Of a DNA stretch of 39,633 nucleotides, positions 6,810-15,578 are shown piece by piece. The position numbers were made by a program, and so were the translations under genes. The DNA is from Saprospiraceae bacterium (GTDB lineage: Bacteria; Bacteroidota; Bacteroidia; Chitinophagales; Saprospiraceae), in the NCBI GenBank assembly GCA_030148525.1, contig JASBTH010000287.1:1-39633 (forward strand), given 5' to 3'. Numbering within the stretch: the stretch's first letter is position 1; every line of letters starts with the position of its first letter. A model generated the notes under the pieces. It searched no databases and was not told where the DNA came from. It worked only from the letters and a program-made list of their open reading frames with translations.

Positions 6810-7505
6810 ATGACCAGGCAACGCAACCTAACCGAAGATCAGATTACCGGGCTGTTTGATTTTGTACGTCGCAAGCGCGTGCGCTTTTACGATCTCCAGG
6901 TGGAATTAGTCGATCACCTGGCAACGGGTATTGAGCAAATCTGGGAAGAAGAGCCACAGGCTTCCTTTGAGAATGCCAGAGACCGGGTGTACCGGGAATT
7001 TGGCATCACCGGTTTTGCCCACGTGGTTGATGCGCGCATGAATGCTATTGGTAAGCAGGTTTGGCGGGAAGCTGGCTCTTTCCTGCTGTCCCGGTTGTAC
7101 TTTCCGGAAATTCTTCGGACTCTGGTGATCTGTCTGGTGCTGACCAATGTGTTGACTTTCATGGAAGATCCGACCATTCTATCCGTTGCACTTCTTGTCT
7201 TGATGGTGTTTTGCTTTTTTGGTTATCAGGCCCGCCGTCCGGTGTGGCATAAACAGAAAGTTCGGTTCATCCGGTCGGAAGGAGTTAAGGGGGCGGCTTC
7301 CGTCGTGATTGCCAGTGCACAGTTCTTTTGCTATTATCTGCCCATCATGCTTCAGGAATTGGTTACCTGGGGAGTCTTCTTTTCTGCTATTGCCAGTGTG
7401 GTCATTTACGCATTGGTCTGTCTGCTTTACGCCCTCACCTTTTACGCTGACCGTCGGGCAAAAGAGGATTTGGCGGAGCAATTCCCTCATCTCGTTCCCG
7501 CATAA
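6810..7505 (+). CDS. PadR-associated multi-spanning membrane protein
   Basis: 231 residues. The N-terminal ~90 residues are soluble and helical (a HAAS-like region: VELVDHLATGIEQIW, then REFGITGFAHVVDARM). They are followed by four or so hydrophobic helices (roughly 93-110, 116-133, 155-178 and 185-207) and a charged tail. Proteins of this shape commonly follow padR in Bacteroidota and Firmicutes and are the usual PadR-controlled partner. The transported or sensed substrate cannot be told. The next gene, a GIN-domain protein, lies 171 bases further on in the same direction and probably belongs to the same group. Confidence 0.75.
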   Translation: MTRQRNLTEDQITGLFDFVRRKRVRFYDLQVELVDHLATGIEQIWEEEPQASFENARDRVYREFGITGFAHVVDARMNAIGKQVWREAGSFLLSRLYFPEILRTLVICLVLTNVLTFMEDPTILSVALLVLMVFCFFGYQARRPVWHKQKVRFIRSEGVKGAASVVIASAQFFCYYLPIMLQELVTWGVFFSAIASVVIYALVCLLYALTFYADRRAKEDLAEQFPHLVPA

Positions 7506-7570
7506 AAGTGCTGTGGGGGGTAAGATTATGCAACCCTGTGCCTTTTCACCTGTCTTTGGGGGTACCTGAT

Positions 7571-7610
7571 CGGAACGAAGTATACTGGCTTCCAGTACAC
7601 TCCGTGTTCG
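7571..7610. repeat. Imperfect long inverted repeat between cistrons
   Basis: TACTGG (7581-7588 region) and CCAGTA (7592-7597) form the core. The arms extend outwards imperfectly, the left starting CGGAAC at 7571 and the right ending GTTCG at 7610. It may be an mRNA-stabilising or processing hairpin between the membrane-protein and GIN-domain genes. Confidence 0.35.
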
Positions 7611-7676
7611 ATTACATTTTGTAACCCTCCGGCAACGGTTCGACTGATGGTTCCGCCCGGCAAACCCACTTCTATT

Positions 7677-8345
7677 ATGAAACAGGCTAAGACCTTGTTA
7701 CTTGCTTTGATCACCATCTCCCTTTTTTCCTGCCAGCTCGATGCGCAACGCTGGTCCGGTTCCATTAAAGGAGAGGGAGAGCTGGTAAAAAAGAGCTATT
7801 CCGTTGATGATTTCACCGGATTGGGAATCGGGATTAGTGGTAAGGTGTACGTGAAGAAGGGCAGCAGCAACGAGATTACCATTGAAGCCCAGCAGAACAT
7901 CCACGATAATATCGAGATGGAAGTAAAGAATGGATCACTCTCGCTGGAATTCAAGAAAAATGCCAACAACTACAAATCGGTGACGATCTGGGTCGAAATG
8001 GATAATATCGACAAGCTGGCGATTGGTGGTTCAGCCGACATTGAGGTGGAAGATCGTTTCGATAACATGAGCGATTTGAAGCTGGCCATCGGTGGATCCG
8101 GTTCTATTAAACTGGCCGGCAGAGCCAATCAGGCCAAAGTCAGCCTGGCCGGTAGTGGCGACATTGATTGCCCCGACCTCGAGGCCAACGACGTGAAGGT
8201 GAGTATCGCCGGTAGTGGAGACGTATGGATCGGTGCCGAAGATAACCTGGAAGTAAGTATTGCTGGTAGCGGAGATGTGCGCTACAAAGGTAACCCGCGG
8301 GTCAAGACGAGCATTGCGGGCAGTGGTAATGTGCGCACTATGTAA
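7677..8345 (+). CDS. GIN-domain (DUF2807) putative secreted adhesin/sensor
   Basis: 222 residues from ATG 7677. The in-frame start at 7647 would place extra residues before the signal peptide. The signal is followed by LFSC, a possible lipobox, and by DAQ, a possible signal peptidase I site. The rest is a right-handed beta-helix-like head domain (DUF2807). Its turns carry repeated SIAGSGD-like motifs: GGSADI, GGSGSI, AGSGDI, AGSGDV, AGSGDV, AGSGNV. Such proteins are common in Bacteroidota next to PadR/membrane-protein pairs; their molecular role is not established. It ends at a strong bidirectional terminator. Confidence 0.85.
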   Translation: MKQAKTLLLALITISLFSCQLDAQRWSGSIKGEGELVKKSYSVDDFTGLGIGISGKVYVKKGSSNEITIEAQQNIHDNIEMEVKNGSLSLEFKKNANNYKSVTIWVEMDNIDKLAIGGSADIEVEDRFDNMSDLKLAIGGSGSIKLAGRANQAKVSLAGSGDIDCPDLEANDVKVSIAGSGDVWIGAEDNLEVSIAGSGDVRYKGNPRVKTSIAGSGNVRTM

Positions 8346-8349
8346 TAGC

Positions 8350-8399
8350 TTTTGCCTTACGGCAAAAAAGCCGGACTGCGTTAGACAGTCCGGCTTTTT
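8350..8399. terminator. Bidirectional terminator with an overlapping alternative hairpin
   Basis: A perfect 14-bp stem (8365-8378 with 8386-8399) starts with five A and ends with five T residues, so it terminates both convergent genes. An upstream hairpin, TTTTGCC (8350-8356) with GGCAAAA (8361-8367), overlaps its A-run. Confidence 0.85.
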
Positions 8400-8401
8400 G
8401 A

Positions 8402-10571
8402 TTACTGAATGATCATTTGCCGGGTCGCTACTGCTTGACCTCCGACCAAAAGGGAATACTGATAGGTACCTTTCGCCAAGCTACCATGCCGGAGTTGAGT
8501 TGTTCCCTGACCGGTACCGTTCAATTGGATCTTACGAACCATTTTACCATCCGCTGCGGTGATGATTAATGTCGCATCCCTGCTGCCTTCCGGCAAAAAA
8601 TAGTTGATGCGGGTTGTCTCCGAGAAGGGGTTAGGTTCGTTTTGCTCTAATCTGGGAGCCTGATCGAGGATAATGGGACTATCCTCTTCCGCCTGTTGTC
8701 CCAGGAGCTGTTGGACCAGGTTTTCGAGTTCGGCCAACCGGTTTTGCAGCGCCTGATTTTCCGATTCCAGATTTCTGACCTCTGACCTCAAATTTCTGAT
8801 CTCTCTTTGTTGTTCCTGTGTGGCTTTCACTAGCGGCACCGTAAATTCGGCGTAGCGCAGGCTGAAGTACCCTTCCTCACTGGCAGGAGGCACTAATCCG
8901 CTGAAGGTGTATCCGCTTTTGGCGACAGCCGCTTCCACTTCCTGGGCGATAAATCCGTTGTACACCATTTCGGTGTCACCAGTGGTTCGTTGGTAGGTGA
9001 CGGGACGCAGATCGAGGATAAAGTCGAGGCCAAGGTGATCGTCGCGGATCCGTCGTTTTAGACGGCGATCGGAGGATGCCGAAAAGTTTACGTTTCCTTC
9101 GATCACGGTAACGTTACCGTCGCCCAGGCGCATTTTGTTGTTGGCATCGACCAGGGCGTTGTGGCCAATGGCGGTGGCATTCAGTAATGTGCCGCTGTTG
9201 ACATCGGCATTATTACCGATGGTGGTATTATTAGTACCAGTGGTGTTGGTACGGCCGGCACCATTGCCGATGAACGTGTTGAGGCCGCCCCCGGTACTAA
9301 GGAATCCCGCCTGGAAGCCTACGAAGGTGTTTTCAGTGGATGATCCCAGGTTATAGCCCGATTGGTAACCGATGAATACGTTGCGGTCATTGGTGTTACT
9401 GGCCCCCGTCTCAAAGCCCATATAGACGTTGAACGATCCGGCGATATTACTGGTACCGCTCCGGCTGCCCACGGCTACGTTGGCGGCTCCGGTATTATTG
9501 GCGTTCCCTGCCTGGTAACCCAGGTAGGTGTTCCCGGAGGCCGTTGAATTGTTCAGGCCGGCATGACGGCCCAGGAAGGTGTTCTGTACCCCGGTGGAAT
9601 TGGCGAAGCCCGCTCCCTGGCCAATGAAGGTATTCTCCGCGCCATCAGTATTGGTTTCTCCGCTGCGAGCGCCCAGGAAGGTGTTGAAATTTGCTTCGCT
9701 GTTTAGTCCGGAGTGCCAGCCGATGAAGGTGTTTTCACGGGCTTCGGTATTGGCGAGCCCGGCCGCCTGTCCCATGAAGGTGTTCCAGGTGCCAGTGGTA
9801 TTAGCCTCGCCTGCCCTTGCACCCACGAAGGTGTTGTAATTGGCCTGATTACTCATACCTGACTGAAAGCCGAGGAAGGTAGATTCCACGCTGTTATTGT
9901 TTTCGCCCGCCAAAGCACCTACGAAGGTATTACTGTTGCCACTGCTGGAATATCCGGATTGCCATCCGAGAAAAACATTATTGGTGCCCCCACTCAGGGC
10001 GCCGGCTTCGTGCCCGACTATCAGGCTTTGAGAAAGCGTGTACCCCTCTTCCCCGGTTGAACTGCCGATCAGAATATTCTCCGACCCCGACTGTACACTT
10101 AGTCCCGCACGATCACCGATGAAGATATTATCCGCCCCATCGACATTGTCTACCCCGGAGTTGGCCCCGATAAAAATATTGGCCGATCCGGTAGTGTTGT
10201 TGATCCCGGCGGAACCACCCAGGAAAATATTATTGTTACCGGCCGTATTACTGTAGCCCGCTTCCGAGCCGAGAAAAGTATTTACGGCACCGGTGGTGTT
10301 TAGTCGCCCGGCATTCCGCCCGACAAATACATTGCTGTAGCCGGTGGTAGTACCTCCACCGGCAGTGTTTCCGATGAAAAACATTTGCCAGGCCGGTCGT
10401 TAACGGACTTCCCGCGTTGTTGCCCAGATAGACCGAGAGCGGGTCGTGGGCGGGAGCCAGGAAAAAGCGACCGGTGACGCGGGCGTCACCAGCCACATCA
10501 AGTCGAAATTGGGCACTCGCCCATATTGGTAAACTGCAAAGAATGAAAAAAAGAAGGTTTTTGGGTTTCAT
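8402..10571 (-). CDS. Repeat-rich surface fibre with S74 chaperone and T9SS sorting domain (frameshifted near its start)
   Basis: Reading from ATG 10571, the protein begins with a signal peptide (MKPKNLLFFILCSLPIWASAQ). It then runs to GLANVF, where the frame is lost in a run of five A on the + strand (10377-10381). Removing one base gives GLANVFIGNTAGG and joins the 660-residue frame starting at 10384. The body is about two dozen 17-residue repeats of the form NTFIGxxAGxxNTTGxx, as in trimeric beta-helical fibres. Then comes a peptidase S74 intramolecular chaperone (SSDRRLKRRIR, then NGFIAQEVEAA), a coiled coil (RNLRSEVRNLESENQALQ), and a T9SS type A sorting domain (EPNPFSETTRINYFLP). The frameshift is a homopolymer error, a phase-variable tract or a real lesion. 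Confidence 0.8.
9190..10345 (-). repeat. Tandem 51-bp repeats coding for a 17-residue beta-helix motif
   Basis: Roughly 22-24 divergent copies of a 51-base unit (some 48) encode N(T/V/I)F(L/I/V)GxxAGxxNxxGxx. The copies are similar enough at DNA level (for example the complement of AACACCTTC repeated many times) to allow recombination and copy-number change. Confidence 0.8.
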
Positions 10572-10723
10572 GACATTATGTTTAGAAGCTGATTGAATCT
10601 GATTGCTTTCAGTCTGCATAAATGTCCTGATTGCCCGAAATTTTTTCTTCATAGCAAACACCCATCCAGAAAAATGGGGGTTTTCCACTATATGGAAAGG
10701 AGGGGATTTGCGTATTTTTCCTC

Positions 10724-12100
10724 ATGCCAATTTTTCGATTCTGTTTATTCCTGGGATTCCTGATGCTTTTTTTGCCAAAAGGCATAAGCCAGGAACTGGA
10801 TTCTGCCAGTCGGCTTATGCGCAGTGACCCCGATCGTGCCCTGGAACATATTGATCAAAGTCTGGCTTTCGCCAAAAAACAAAACCTGGATTCCCTGGAA
10901 CTGCAAGCGCTCGTACTGCGGGGCGAACTATTTATGCGCACTGGCCGGTACGATGAGAGCCGGAAAGACCTGGAACATGCCAGAGTATTGGCGATGAACA
11001 GCAACGACTCCTCCATGCTGGGAGCTATTCACGGCCATTTTGGCGGACTGGCCTTTTTTCAGAGTCAGTTCGACCGGGCTACGGAAGAACTGCTGACGGC
11101 CATCTCCTACAGTACCGACGAAGCTTTCCGGGCTCGTACCTTTAATAACCTGGGTTCTATTTTCGAGCGGATCGGAGATGATCAAAAGGCGCTGACCTAT
11201 TTCAATAAGGCCTTGAAATTGCACCGTGCTGCCGGCCGGGAGCAACTGGCAGCTAGTACTTTGGGAAATATTGGAGTGATCCTCCACAAGCAAGAACTAT
11301 TTGAAGAAGCTATCCGGCATTTTCGCGAAAGTGCAGCCATGGCCGCGAGTATGCAGGATACCTTCGCCTTGTCGATTCGTTGGCAAAATCTGGGTAATTC
11401 CTTTTTAGAGACCACTCGCTTTGATTCCGCCAGGGTCTACTTTGACCGGGCGCTGGCAGCTAGCAGGACCATCCGCGACACCTTTGGGATGGCCAGTATC
11501 TATAATTCGCGGGCCAGCTTGTACGAGCGTATTCAGCTCCCTGATTCTATTATTAGTAACCGTCAGCAGGCCTATCAGCTGGCGATGAGCATTGGGGATA
11601 CGACCGATATGATCCAGGCACAGCTGGCCTTGTCGCGGGCGTATGCCGATCAGGGCGATTTCCAACGCGCCTACCGGGCCCAGCAATTATACCACAACCT
11701 GGATTCGGATGTATCGGAACGGGAGCAAAATGACCGCCTGTACGAGTTGGAGGCGCGTTACCAGAATGTAGCCAAGGAAAAGCAATTACAGGAACTGGCC
11801 ACCGCTATTCGCAAAGTGTACGGAGGAGAGCAGTATCTATCGAAGGAGGTCCAGAAGCGGCTGATCGCCAAAGCTACCCGCCAAAAGACGGAAAGCCAGG
11901 CGTTTATTCCCAAACTCACCCGTCGCGAGAAGGAGGTGCTGGACCTGATCGTGGCCGAGCACACCAATCAGGAGATTGCGGCCAAGCTTTTTATCACCGT
12001 CAGTACGGTCGAAACCCACCGCATGAACCTCTGCACCAAGTTGAATGCGCGCAATACAGCAGGCCTGGTTCGCAATGCCATTAAGTTCGATCTGATTTAG
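10724..12100 (+). CDS. TPR protein fused to a NarL/LuxR-type HTH, with an N-terminal signal-like segment
   Basis: 458 residues. Residues 1-23 look like a signal peptide (a hydrophobic run ending ISQ). About 25-330 form TPR repeats (for example ARTFNNLGSIFERIGDDQKALTYF, split here as six or more units). Residues 330-356 are coiled coil (YELEARYQNVAKEKQ). Residues 357-397 (ELATAIRKVYGGEQYLS) closely resemble the end of a NarL-type receiver domain and its linker. Residues 398-458 are a LuxR-type HTH (LTRREKEVLDLI, then STVETHRMNLCTKLN). Bacteroidota TPR-LuxR proteins normally have a membrane helix before the coiled coil or HTH; none is visible here. It looks like a fusion of a TPR kinase front half with a response-regulator back half. 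Its stop overlaps that of recG. Confidence 0.85.
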   Translation: MPIFRFCLFLGFLMLFLPKGISQELDSASRLMRSDPDRALEHIDQSLAFAKKQNLDSLELQALVLRGELFMRTGRYDESRKDLEHARVLAMNSNDSSMLGAIHGHFGGLAFFQSQFDRATEELLTAISYSTDEAFRARTFNNLGSIFERIGDDQKALTYFNKALKLHRAAGREQLAASTLGNIGVILHKQELFEEAIRHFRESAAMAASMQDTFALSIRWQNLGNSFLETTRFDSARVYFDRALAASRTIRDTFGMASIYNSRASLYERIQLPDSIISNRQQAYQLAMSIGDTTDMIQAQLALSRAYADQGDFQRAYRAQQLYHNLDSDVSEREQNDRLYELEARYQNVAKEKQLQELATAIRKVYGGEQYLSKEVQKRLIAKATRQKTESQAFIPKLTRREKEVLDLIVAEHTNQEIAAKLFITVSTVETHRMNLCTKLNARNTAGLVRNAIKFDLI

Positions 12101-14205
12101 CTAATATAACTCCAGCCCTTTCGTTTCTTGCTGTATTTATCGTAATACCAGCGGATAGGATGGTGGTGAGGTCGTTCGAGGGAAGGATCGTCTTCCAGGA
12201 CGCGCATGGCCAGTTCCCGGGCGGTTTGCAGAATGCGTCCGTCTTTGGCGAGGTCGGCAATACGGAATTGCAGCATACCGCTTTGTTCGGTTCCCTGGAG
12301 GTTACCCGGGCCGCGTAGTTTCAGATCGGCCTCCGAAATGTCGAAGCCATTGTTGGTGCGCACCATGGTCTGTATGCGCTCCTTGCTTTCATTACTGAGT
12401 TTGAAACTCGACATGAGGATGCAGTACGATTGGTCCCCGCCCCGGCCCACGCGCCCCCGAAGCTGGTGTAACTGGGATAGTCCGAACCGCTCGGTATTCT
12501 CAATGACCATCATGGTGGCATTAGGTACATTGACCCCCACTTCGATTACGGTAGTAGCGACCATGATCTGGGTTTCGTTGCGCAGGAATCGCTGCATCTC
12601 GAAGTCCTTGTCGTCGGGCTTCATGCGTCCGTGCACGATGCTGATCTGATATTCCGGTGGGGGAAACTCCCGGCTCAGTGCTTCGTATCCTTCCTGCAGG
12701 TTTTTCAGATCCAGCTTTTCGGATTCCTCGATGAGCGGATAAACAACGTATACCTGGCGCCCCTTGGCGATTTCCTGTTTCATAAAACCCATCACCTTCA
12801 GGCGGTGGTGTTCGGTTTGGTGGATGGTTTTTATCTCTTTGCGCCCGGGCGGTAGTTCGTCGATGACCGAAACGTCGAGGTCTCCGTACAGGGTCATAGC
12901 CAGAGTACGGGGAATGGGCGTTGCGGTCATGACCAGGACGTGGGGCGGGTAAGGACTACTCTTTTTCCAGAGTTTGGCCCGTTGTTTTACACCAAAACGG
13001 TGCTGCTCGTCGGTAATGGCCAGCCCCAGGTTTTGGAAGACTACCGGTTCCTCGATCAGCGCATGGGTACCAATGAGAATGTGGATCCGGCCTTCGGCCA
13101 GGTCCTCCAATAATTCGCGGCGGGCACGTCCTTTGACGGAGCCCGAGAGGAAGGCGACTTGCAGGTCGAGTCCCTCCACGTAATCGCTTATAGACTGATA
13201 GTGTTGTTGGGCCAGAATCTCGGTGGGAGCCATCAGGCAGGCCTGGAAGCCATTGTCGATAGCAATCAGCATGGACATAAGCCCCACAATGGTTTTTCCA
13301 CTGCCGACGTCCCCCTGCAGCAAGCGATTCATTTGTACGCCGCGGCCCAGGTCGCGGCGGATTTCTTTGAGGACCCGCTTCTGGGCTCCGGTCAGTTCAA
13401 AGGGAAGTTTGTCTTCGTAAAATTGGTGGAAATAAGCTCCCACCTGCTCAAAGGTAAAGCCTTTAATGGCTTTTTGCCGTTTGTTTTTGAGTTGGAGTAA
13501 ATGGAGTTGCAGGAAAAACAATTCCTCGAATTTCAGGCGGTTACGGGCGGCCTTCAACTCCTCCTGATTCCGCGGGAAGTGGACCCGCAACAGGGCCTCG
13601 TAGCGCTGGGGGAGTTTCAGCTTTTCCAGAAAATAGGCGGGCAGGTTTTCGGGAACATCGCCGGGCTGCATCTTTTCGAAGAGGCTCTTCATCATCCGGC
13701 GGCGGGCCTTGCTGTCGAGTCCTTTGGCATTCAGTTTCTCCGTACTGGGGTAAACGGGGTCGAATACGCCCCTGCGCTGCTGGTTTTGCGCGTTGACCGC
13801 TTCCATTTCCGGGTGGGGAATGCTCAGTATGTTTTTGAAAGCGTTTACCCGCCCGTATACCACGTATTCTTTGCCGACCTCCAGTTTCTTTTCCAACCAC
13901 TGGACACCGGTAAACCAAACCAGATCCAGTGCGCCGGAGTCGTCCCGTAATTTTCCGACCAGACGCCGCTTTCGGCCCGTTCCGGCTACGGTGAGTCGAC
14001 GCAGTACCCCTTTAATTTGCACGGAACCGATATCCGGGTGCAAATCCACAATGCGGTGAAATTGGGTCTTGTCAATGTACCGGGTAGGATATTGAAAGAG
14101 CAGGTCGCCAAAAGTGAAAATACCGAGCTCCTTTTGCAGCATTTCGGCACGTTTGGGACCAACGCCTTTGAGATATTCGATCGGATTTTTCAGCGTATGC
14201 TGCAT
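12097..14205 (-). CDS. recG: ATP-dependent DNA helicase RecG
   Basis: 702 residues, close to the usual ~690. The N-terminal wedge/OB domain includes YLKGVGPKRAEML (10-23) and FGDLLFQYPTRYID. The helicase core has Walker A GDVGSGKT (298-305), DEQH box (399-402, DEQHRFG), the motif MTATPIPRTLAMT, and later motifs including ATTVIEVGVNVPNA and QLRGRVGRG. RecG remodels stalled replication forks and Holliday junctions. It is convergent with the TPR-LuxR gene and their stop codons overlap (TTAG at 12097-12100) with no terminator between them. It is divergent from rbfA across a structured repeat. Confidence 0.97.
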   Translation of the reverse strand: MQHTLKNPIEYLKGVGPKRAEMLQKELGIFTFGDLLFQYPTRYIDKTQFHRIVDLHPDIGSVQIKGVLRRLTVAGTGRKRRLVGKLRDDSGALDLVWFTGVQWLEKKLEVGKEYVVYGRVNAFKNILSIPHPEMEAVNAQNQQRRGVFDPVYPSTEKLNAKGLDSKARRRMMKSLFEKMQPGDVPENLPAYFLEKLKLPQRYEALLRVHFPRNQEELKAARNRLKFEELFFLQLHLLQLKNKRQKAIKGFTFEQVGAYFHQFYEDKLPFELTGAQKRVLKEIRRDLGRGVQMNRLLQGDVGSGKTIVGLMSMLIAIDNGFQACLMAPTEILAQQHYQSISDYVEGLDLQVAFLSGSVKGRARRELLEDLAEGRIHILIGTHALIEEPVVFQNLGLAITDEQHRFGVKQRAKLWKKSSPYPPHVLVMTATPIPRTLAMTLYGDLDVSVIDELPPGRKEIKTIHQTEHHRLKVMGFMKQEIAKGRQVYVVYPLIEESEKLDLKNLQEGYEALSREFPPPEYQISIVHGRMKPDDKDFEMQRFLRNETQIMVATTVIEVGVNVPNATMMVIENTERFGLSQLHQLRGRVGRGGDQSYCILMSSFKLSNESKERIQTMVRTNNGFDISEADLKLRGPGNLQGTEQSGMLQFRIADLAKDGRILQTARELAMRVLEDDPSLERPHHHPIRWYYDKYSKKRKGWSYIS

Positions 14206-14305
14206 GTTCCGGACAAGATAATTTTAGTCAATTCAGAAGAATCCAAAAGATACGACTTTCCGTATAAACGATGGTTTTTACGTGCCCCTCCATCATCGGT
14301 TATAC

Positions 14306-14417
14306 CGCTTCCGAAAGGTTTGGGGCAACCTTTTCAGGAGAGTACATACTCGACTCGAAGTGGTTTGGAGCCTCAGTGCTAAGTATTGCTTAGCAAAAGC
14401 ACTTTGTTGTCGGTATA
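14306..14417 (+). repeat. Dispersed intergenic repeat, copy A
   Basis: It aligns with copy B at 18111-18229. Shared blocks in order are CGCTTCC, AAAGGTTTGGG, GAGAGTA-(CA/TG)-TACTCGACTCGA, TGGTTTGG, CTCAG, TAGCAAAA, CACTT, TTGTCG and TATA. GAGTA/TACTC is an inverted repeat kept in both copies while its two central bases differ (CA here, TG in copy B). Both copies have the same orientation and lie between divergent genes. Confidence 0.75.
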
Positions 14418-14447
14418 AAACCAATTATTGCGGTTTGGTTTTATACC
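14412..14447. repeat. Perfect 11-bp inverted repeat at the end of repeat copy A
   Basis: GGTATAAAACC (14412-14422) is the exact reverse complement of GGTTTTATACC (14437-14447), with a 14-base spacer. GGTTATACC at about 14298-14306 on the other side of copy A is similar, so these could be the ends of a small mobile element. Confidence 0.5.
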
Positions 14448-14540
14448 AAAGATTTAGTGTATTATTGATAGTAAGCGGCAGACCATTGACTGGTATCCAG
14501 ATCATGGTTACCTTTGTCGGCCTTTAAAAAAGTGTACAAT

Positions 14541-14918
14541 ATGCCATCGGTAAGACAACAGCAGGTGGAGGAGCTCATCAAGCGCAACTTCGGAATGGTC
14601 CTGCAAAGTGAAGGAACATACGTTTTTGGTGCCAAACCGTTGGTAACGGTAACGAAGGTAAAGATCAGTCCCGATTTTGGTCTGGCCAGGATCTACCTTA
14701 GTATTTTCAATACCGACCACAAACAGGAAGTCATTCTGGAAATGGATGACAACAAATCCCGTCTCAAACAATCACTGGGGATGCGGATTCGCAAGCATTT
14801 GCGCCGGATACCAGACATTGATTTTTACCTGGATGATACCCTGGATGAGATGTACCGCCTCAACCAGCTTTTCGATCGCCTGCACGAGAATGATCAAATG
14901 GGGGACGAGGAGGAATAG
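14541..14918 (+). CDS. rbfA: Ribosome-binding factor A
   Basis: 125 residues from ATG 14541; the frame is open from TTG 14514 but homologues start close to RQQQVEELIKR. Features of the RbfA KH-like fold are the opening helix (VRQQQVEELIKRNFGMVL), VTVTKVKISPDFGLARIYLSIF for the beta hairpin, then LGMRIRKHLRRIPDIDFYLDDTLD, which holds the R-x-P-x-(L/I)-x-F-x-D-D signature of the family. RbfA binds the 30S subunit and helps maturation of 16S rRNA and cold adaptation. The short acidic tail (DQMGDEEE) is ordinary. Confidence 0.93.
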   Translation: MPSVRQQQVEELIKRNFGMVLQSEGTYVFGAKPLVTVTKVKISPDFGLARIYLSIFNTDHKQEVILEMDDNKSRLKQSLGMRIRKHLRRIPDIDFYLDDTLDEMYRLNQLFDRLHENDQMGDEEE

Positions 14919-14964
14919 GGGGCGTTACACTTTCTGGCACTTGTTTTTTGCCGTAAGGCTATCC

Positions 14965-15555
14965 TTATAACCGGTATAAACCCCGGACACCCACCGCTCG
15001 AGCTATATAGGTCCCGGCACCGGAATCGGCCTGTAAATTATTGATCTGTCGGGACCAACGTACATTCAGGCCAAAGCGATCCGTAAAGTTAAAGGTTACG
15101 CCTACCGCAACCTGGAACAGGTTTTCATTATATGCTTGCAGATCGGAGACATCATCGCCAAAAACATCTTCGACAGTGAAGTTTATTAACCGACCGTAGC
15201 TCAGGCCTGCGCCAACCTGGAACTTCCAATCCGTAAAATGGATCATCACGGGGGCTTCCACCATATTGAGCTGGATGCGGTCCAGGGCTGCCGATGGACT
15301 GTCGTTTACATTGCGGCTACTTCCTTGCTGACTGTATAGCAAACCCAGGCTGAACGACCAGCGTTCGTCAAGCAGGGAATACACCTTGATGCCGGCCTGA
15401 GCGCCTAGCTTATTGTACCCGCTTAATTGGTCTCCATCGATCTGGGCCAGATTGACTCCGCCGATCAGTCGGCCCGTAAATCGGCGGTCCTGTGCCTGCA
15501 GGTGGCTTCCGCCAAAAAGAAGGAGCAAAAGGAATACAAGGGGGAAGTGTCGCAT
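14965..15555 (-). CDS. Outer-membrane beta-barrel (porin-family) protein
   Basis: 196 residues. The signal peptide is 22 residues ending in LQAQ. The rest alternates polar and hydrophobic residues, as in the small eight-stranded barrels of Bacteroidota (PF13568-like): RLIGGVNLAQIDGD, AQAGIKVYSLLDERWSFSLGLLYSQQG, FQVAVGVTFNFTDRFGLNVRWS. It ends with an aromatic-containing strand (VGVRGLYRL). The substrate is unknown. It is convergent with rbfA and divergent from the next gene across a perfect 14-base palindrome. Confidence 0.85.
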   Translation of the reverse strand: MRHFPLVFLLLLLFGGSHLQAQDRRFTGRLIGGVNLAQIDGDQLSGYNKLGAQAGIKVYSLLDERWSFSLGLLYSQQGSSRNVNDSPSAALDRIQLNMVEAPVMIHFTDWKFQVGAGLSYGRLINFTVEDVFGDDVSDLQAYNENLFQVAVGVTFNFTDRFGLNVRWSRQINNLQADSGAGTYIARAVGVRGLYRL

Positions 15556-15578
15556 AGATCATTCATTTTGACAATTAA

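Larger units (their letters stand above)
14206..14540. other. Divergent intergenic region recG/rbfA holding a dispersed repeat
   Basis: No gene is supported. The region carries copy A of a ~115-base dispersed repeat and an 11-bp inverted repeat. Small complementary words (ATACG/CGTAT near 14250-14265 and GATGG/CCATC near 14271-14295) lie on the recG side. Promoters for both genes must lie here, but no clean TAnnTTTG box was seen. Confidence 0.5.

Noticed and set aside
7179-7490. Minus-strand frame inside the PadR-associated membrane protein
   Set aside because: Antisense to a protein with clear membrane helices; no family features.
9190-10345. CRISPR array
   Set aside because: The regular 51-base periodicity is in-frame coding repeats of a surface fibre, with no conserved direct repeat plus unique spacers.
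10248-10688. A separate 146-residue gene at the start of the fibre gene
   Set aside because: Its first half is the signal peptide and first repeats of the fibre; the second half after GLANVF is out-of-frame nonsense produced by the frameshift.
12206-12649. Plus-strand frames inside recG
   Set aside because: They are antisense to conserved helicase motifs and rich in Arg/Ser, as expected of shadows in GC-rich DNA.
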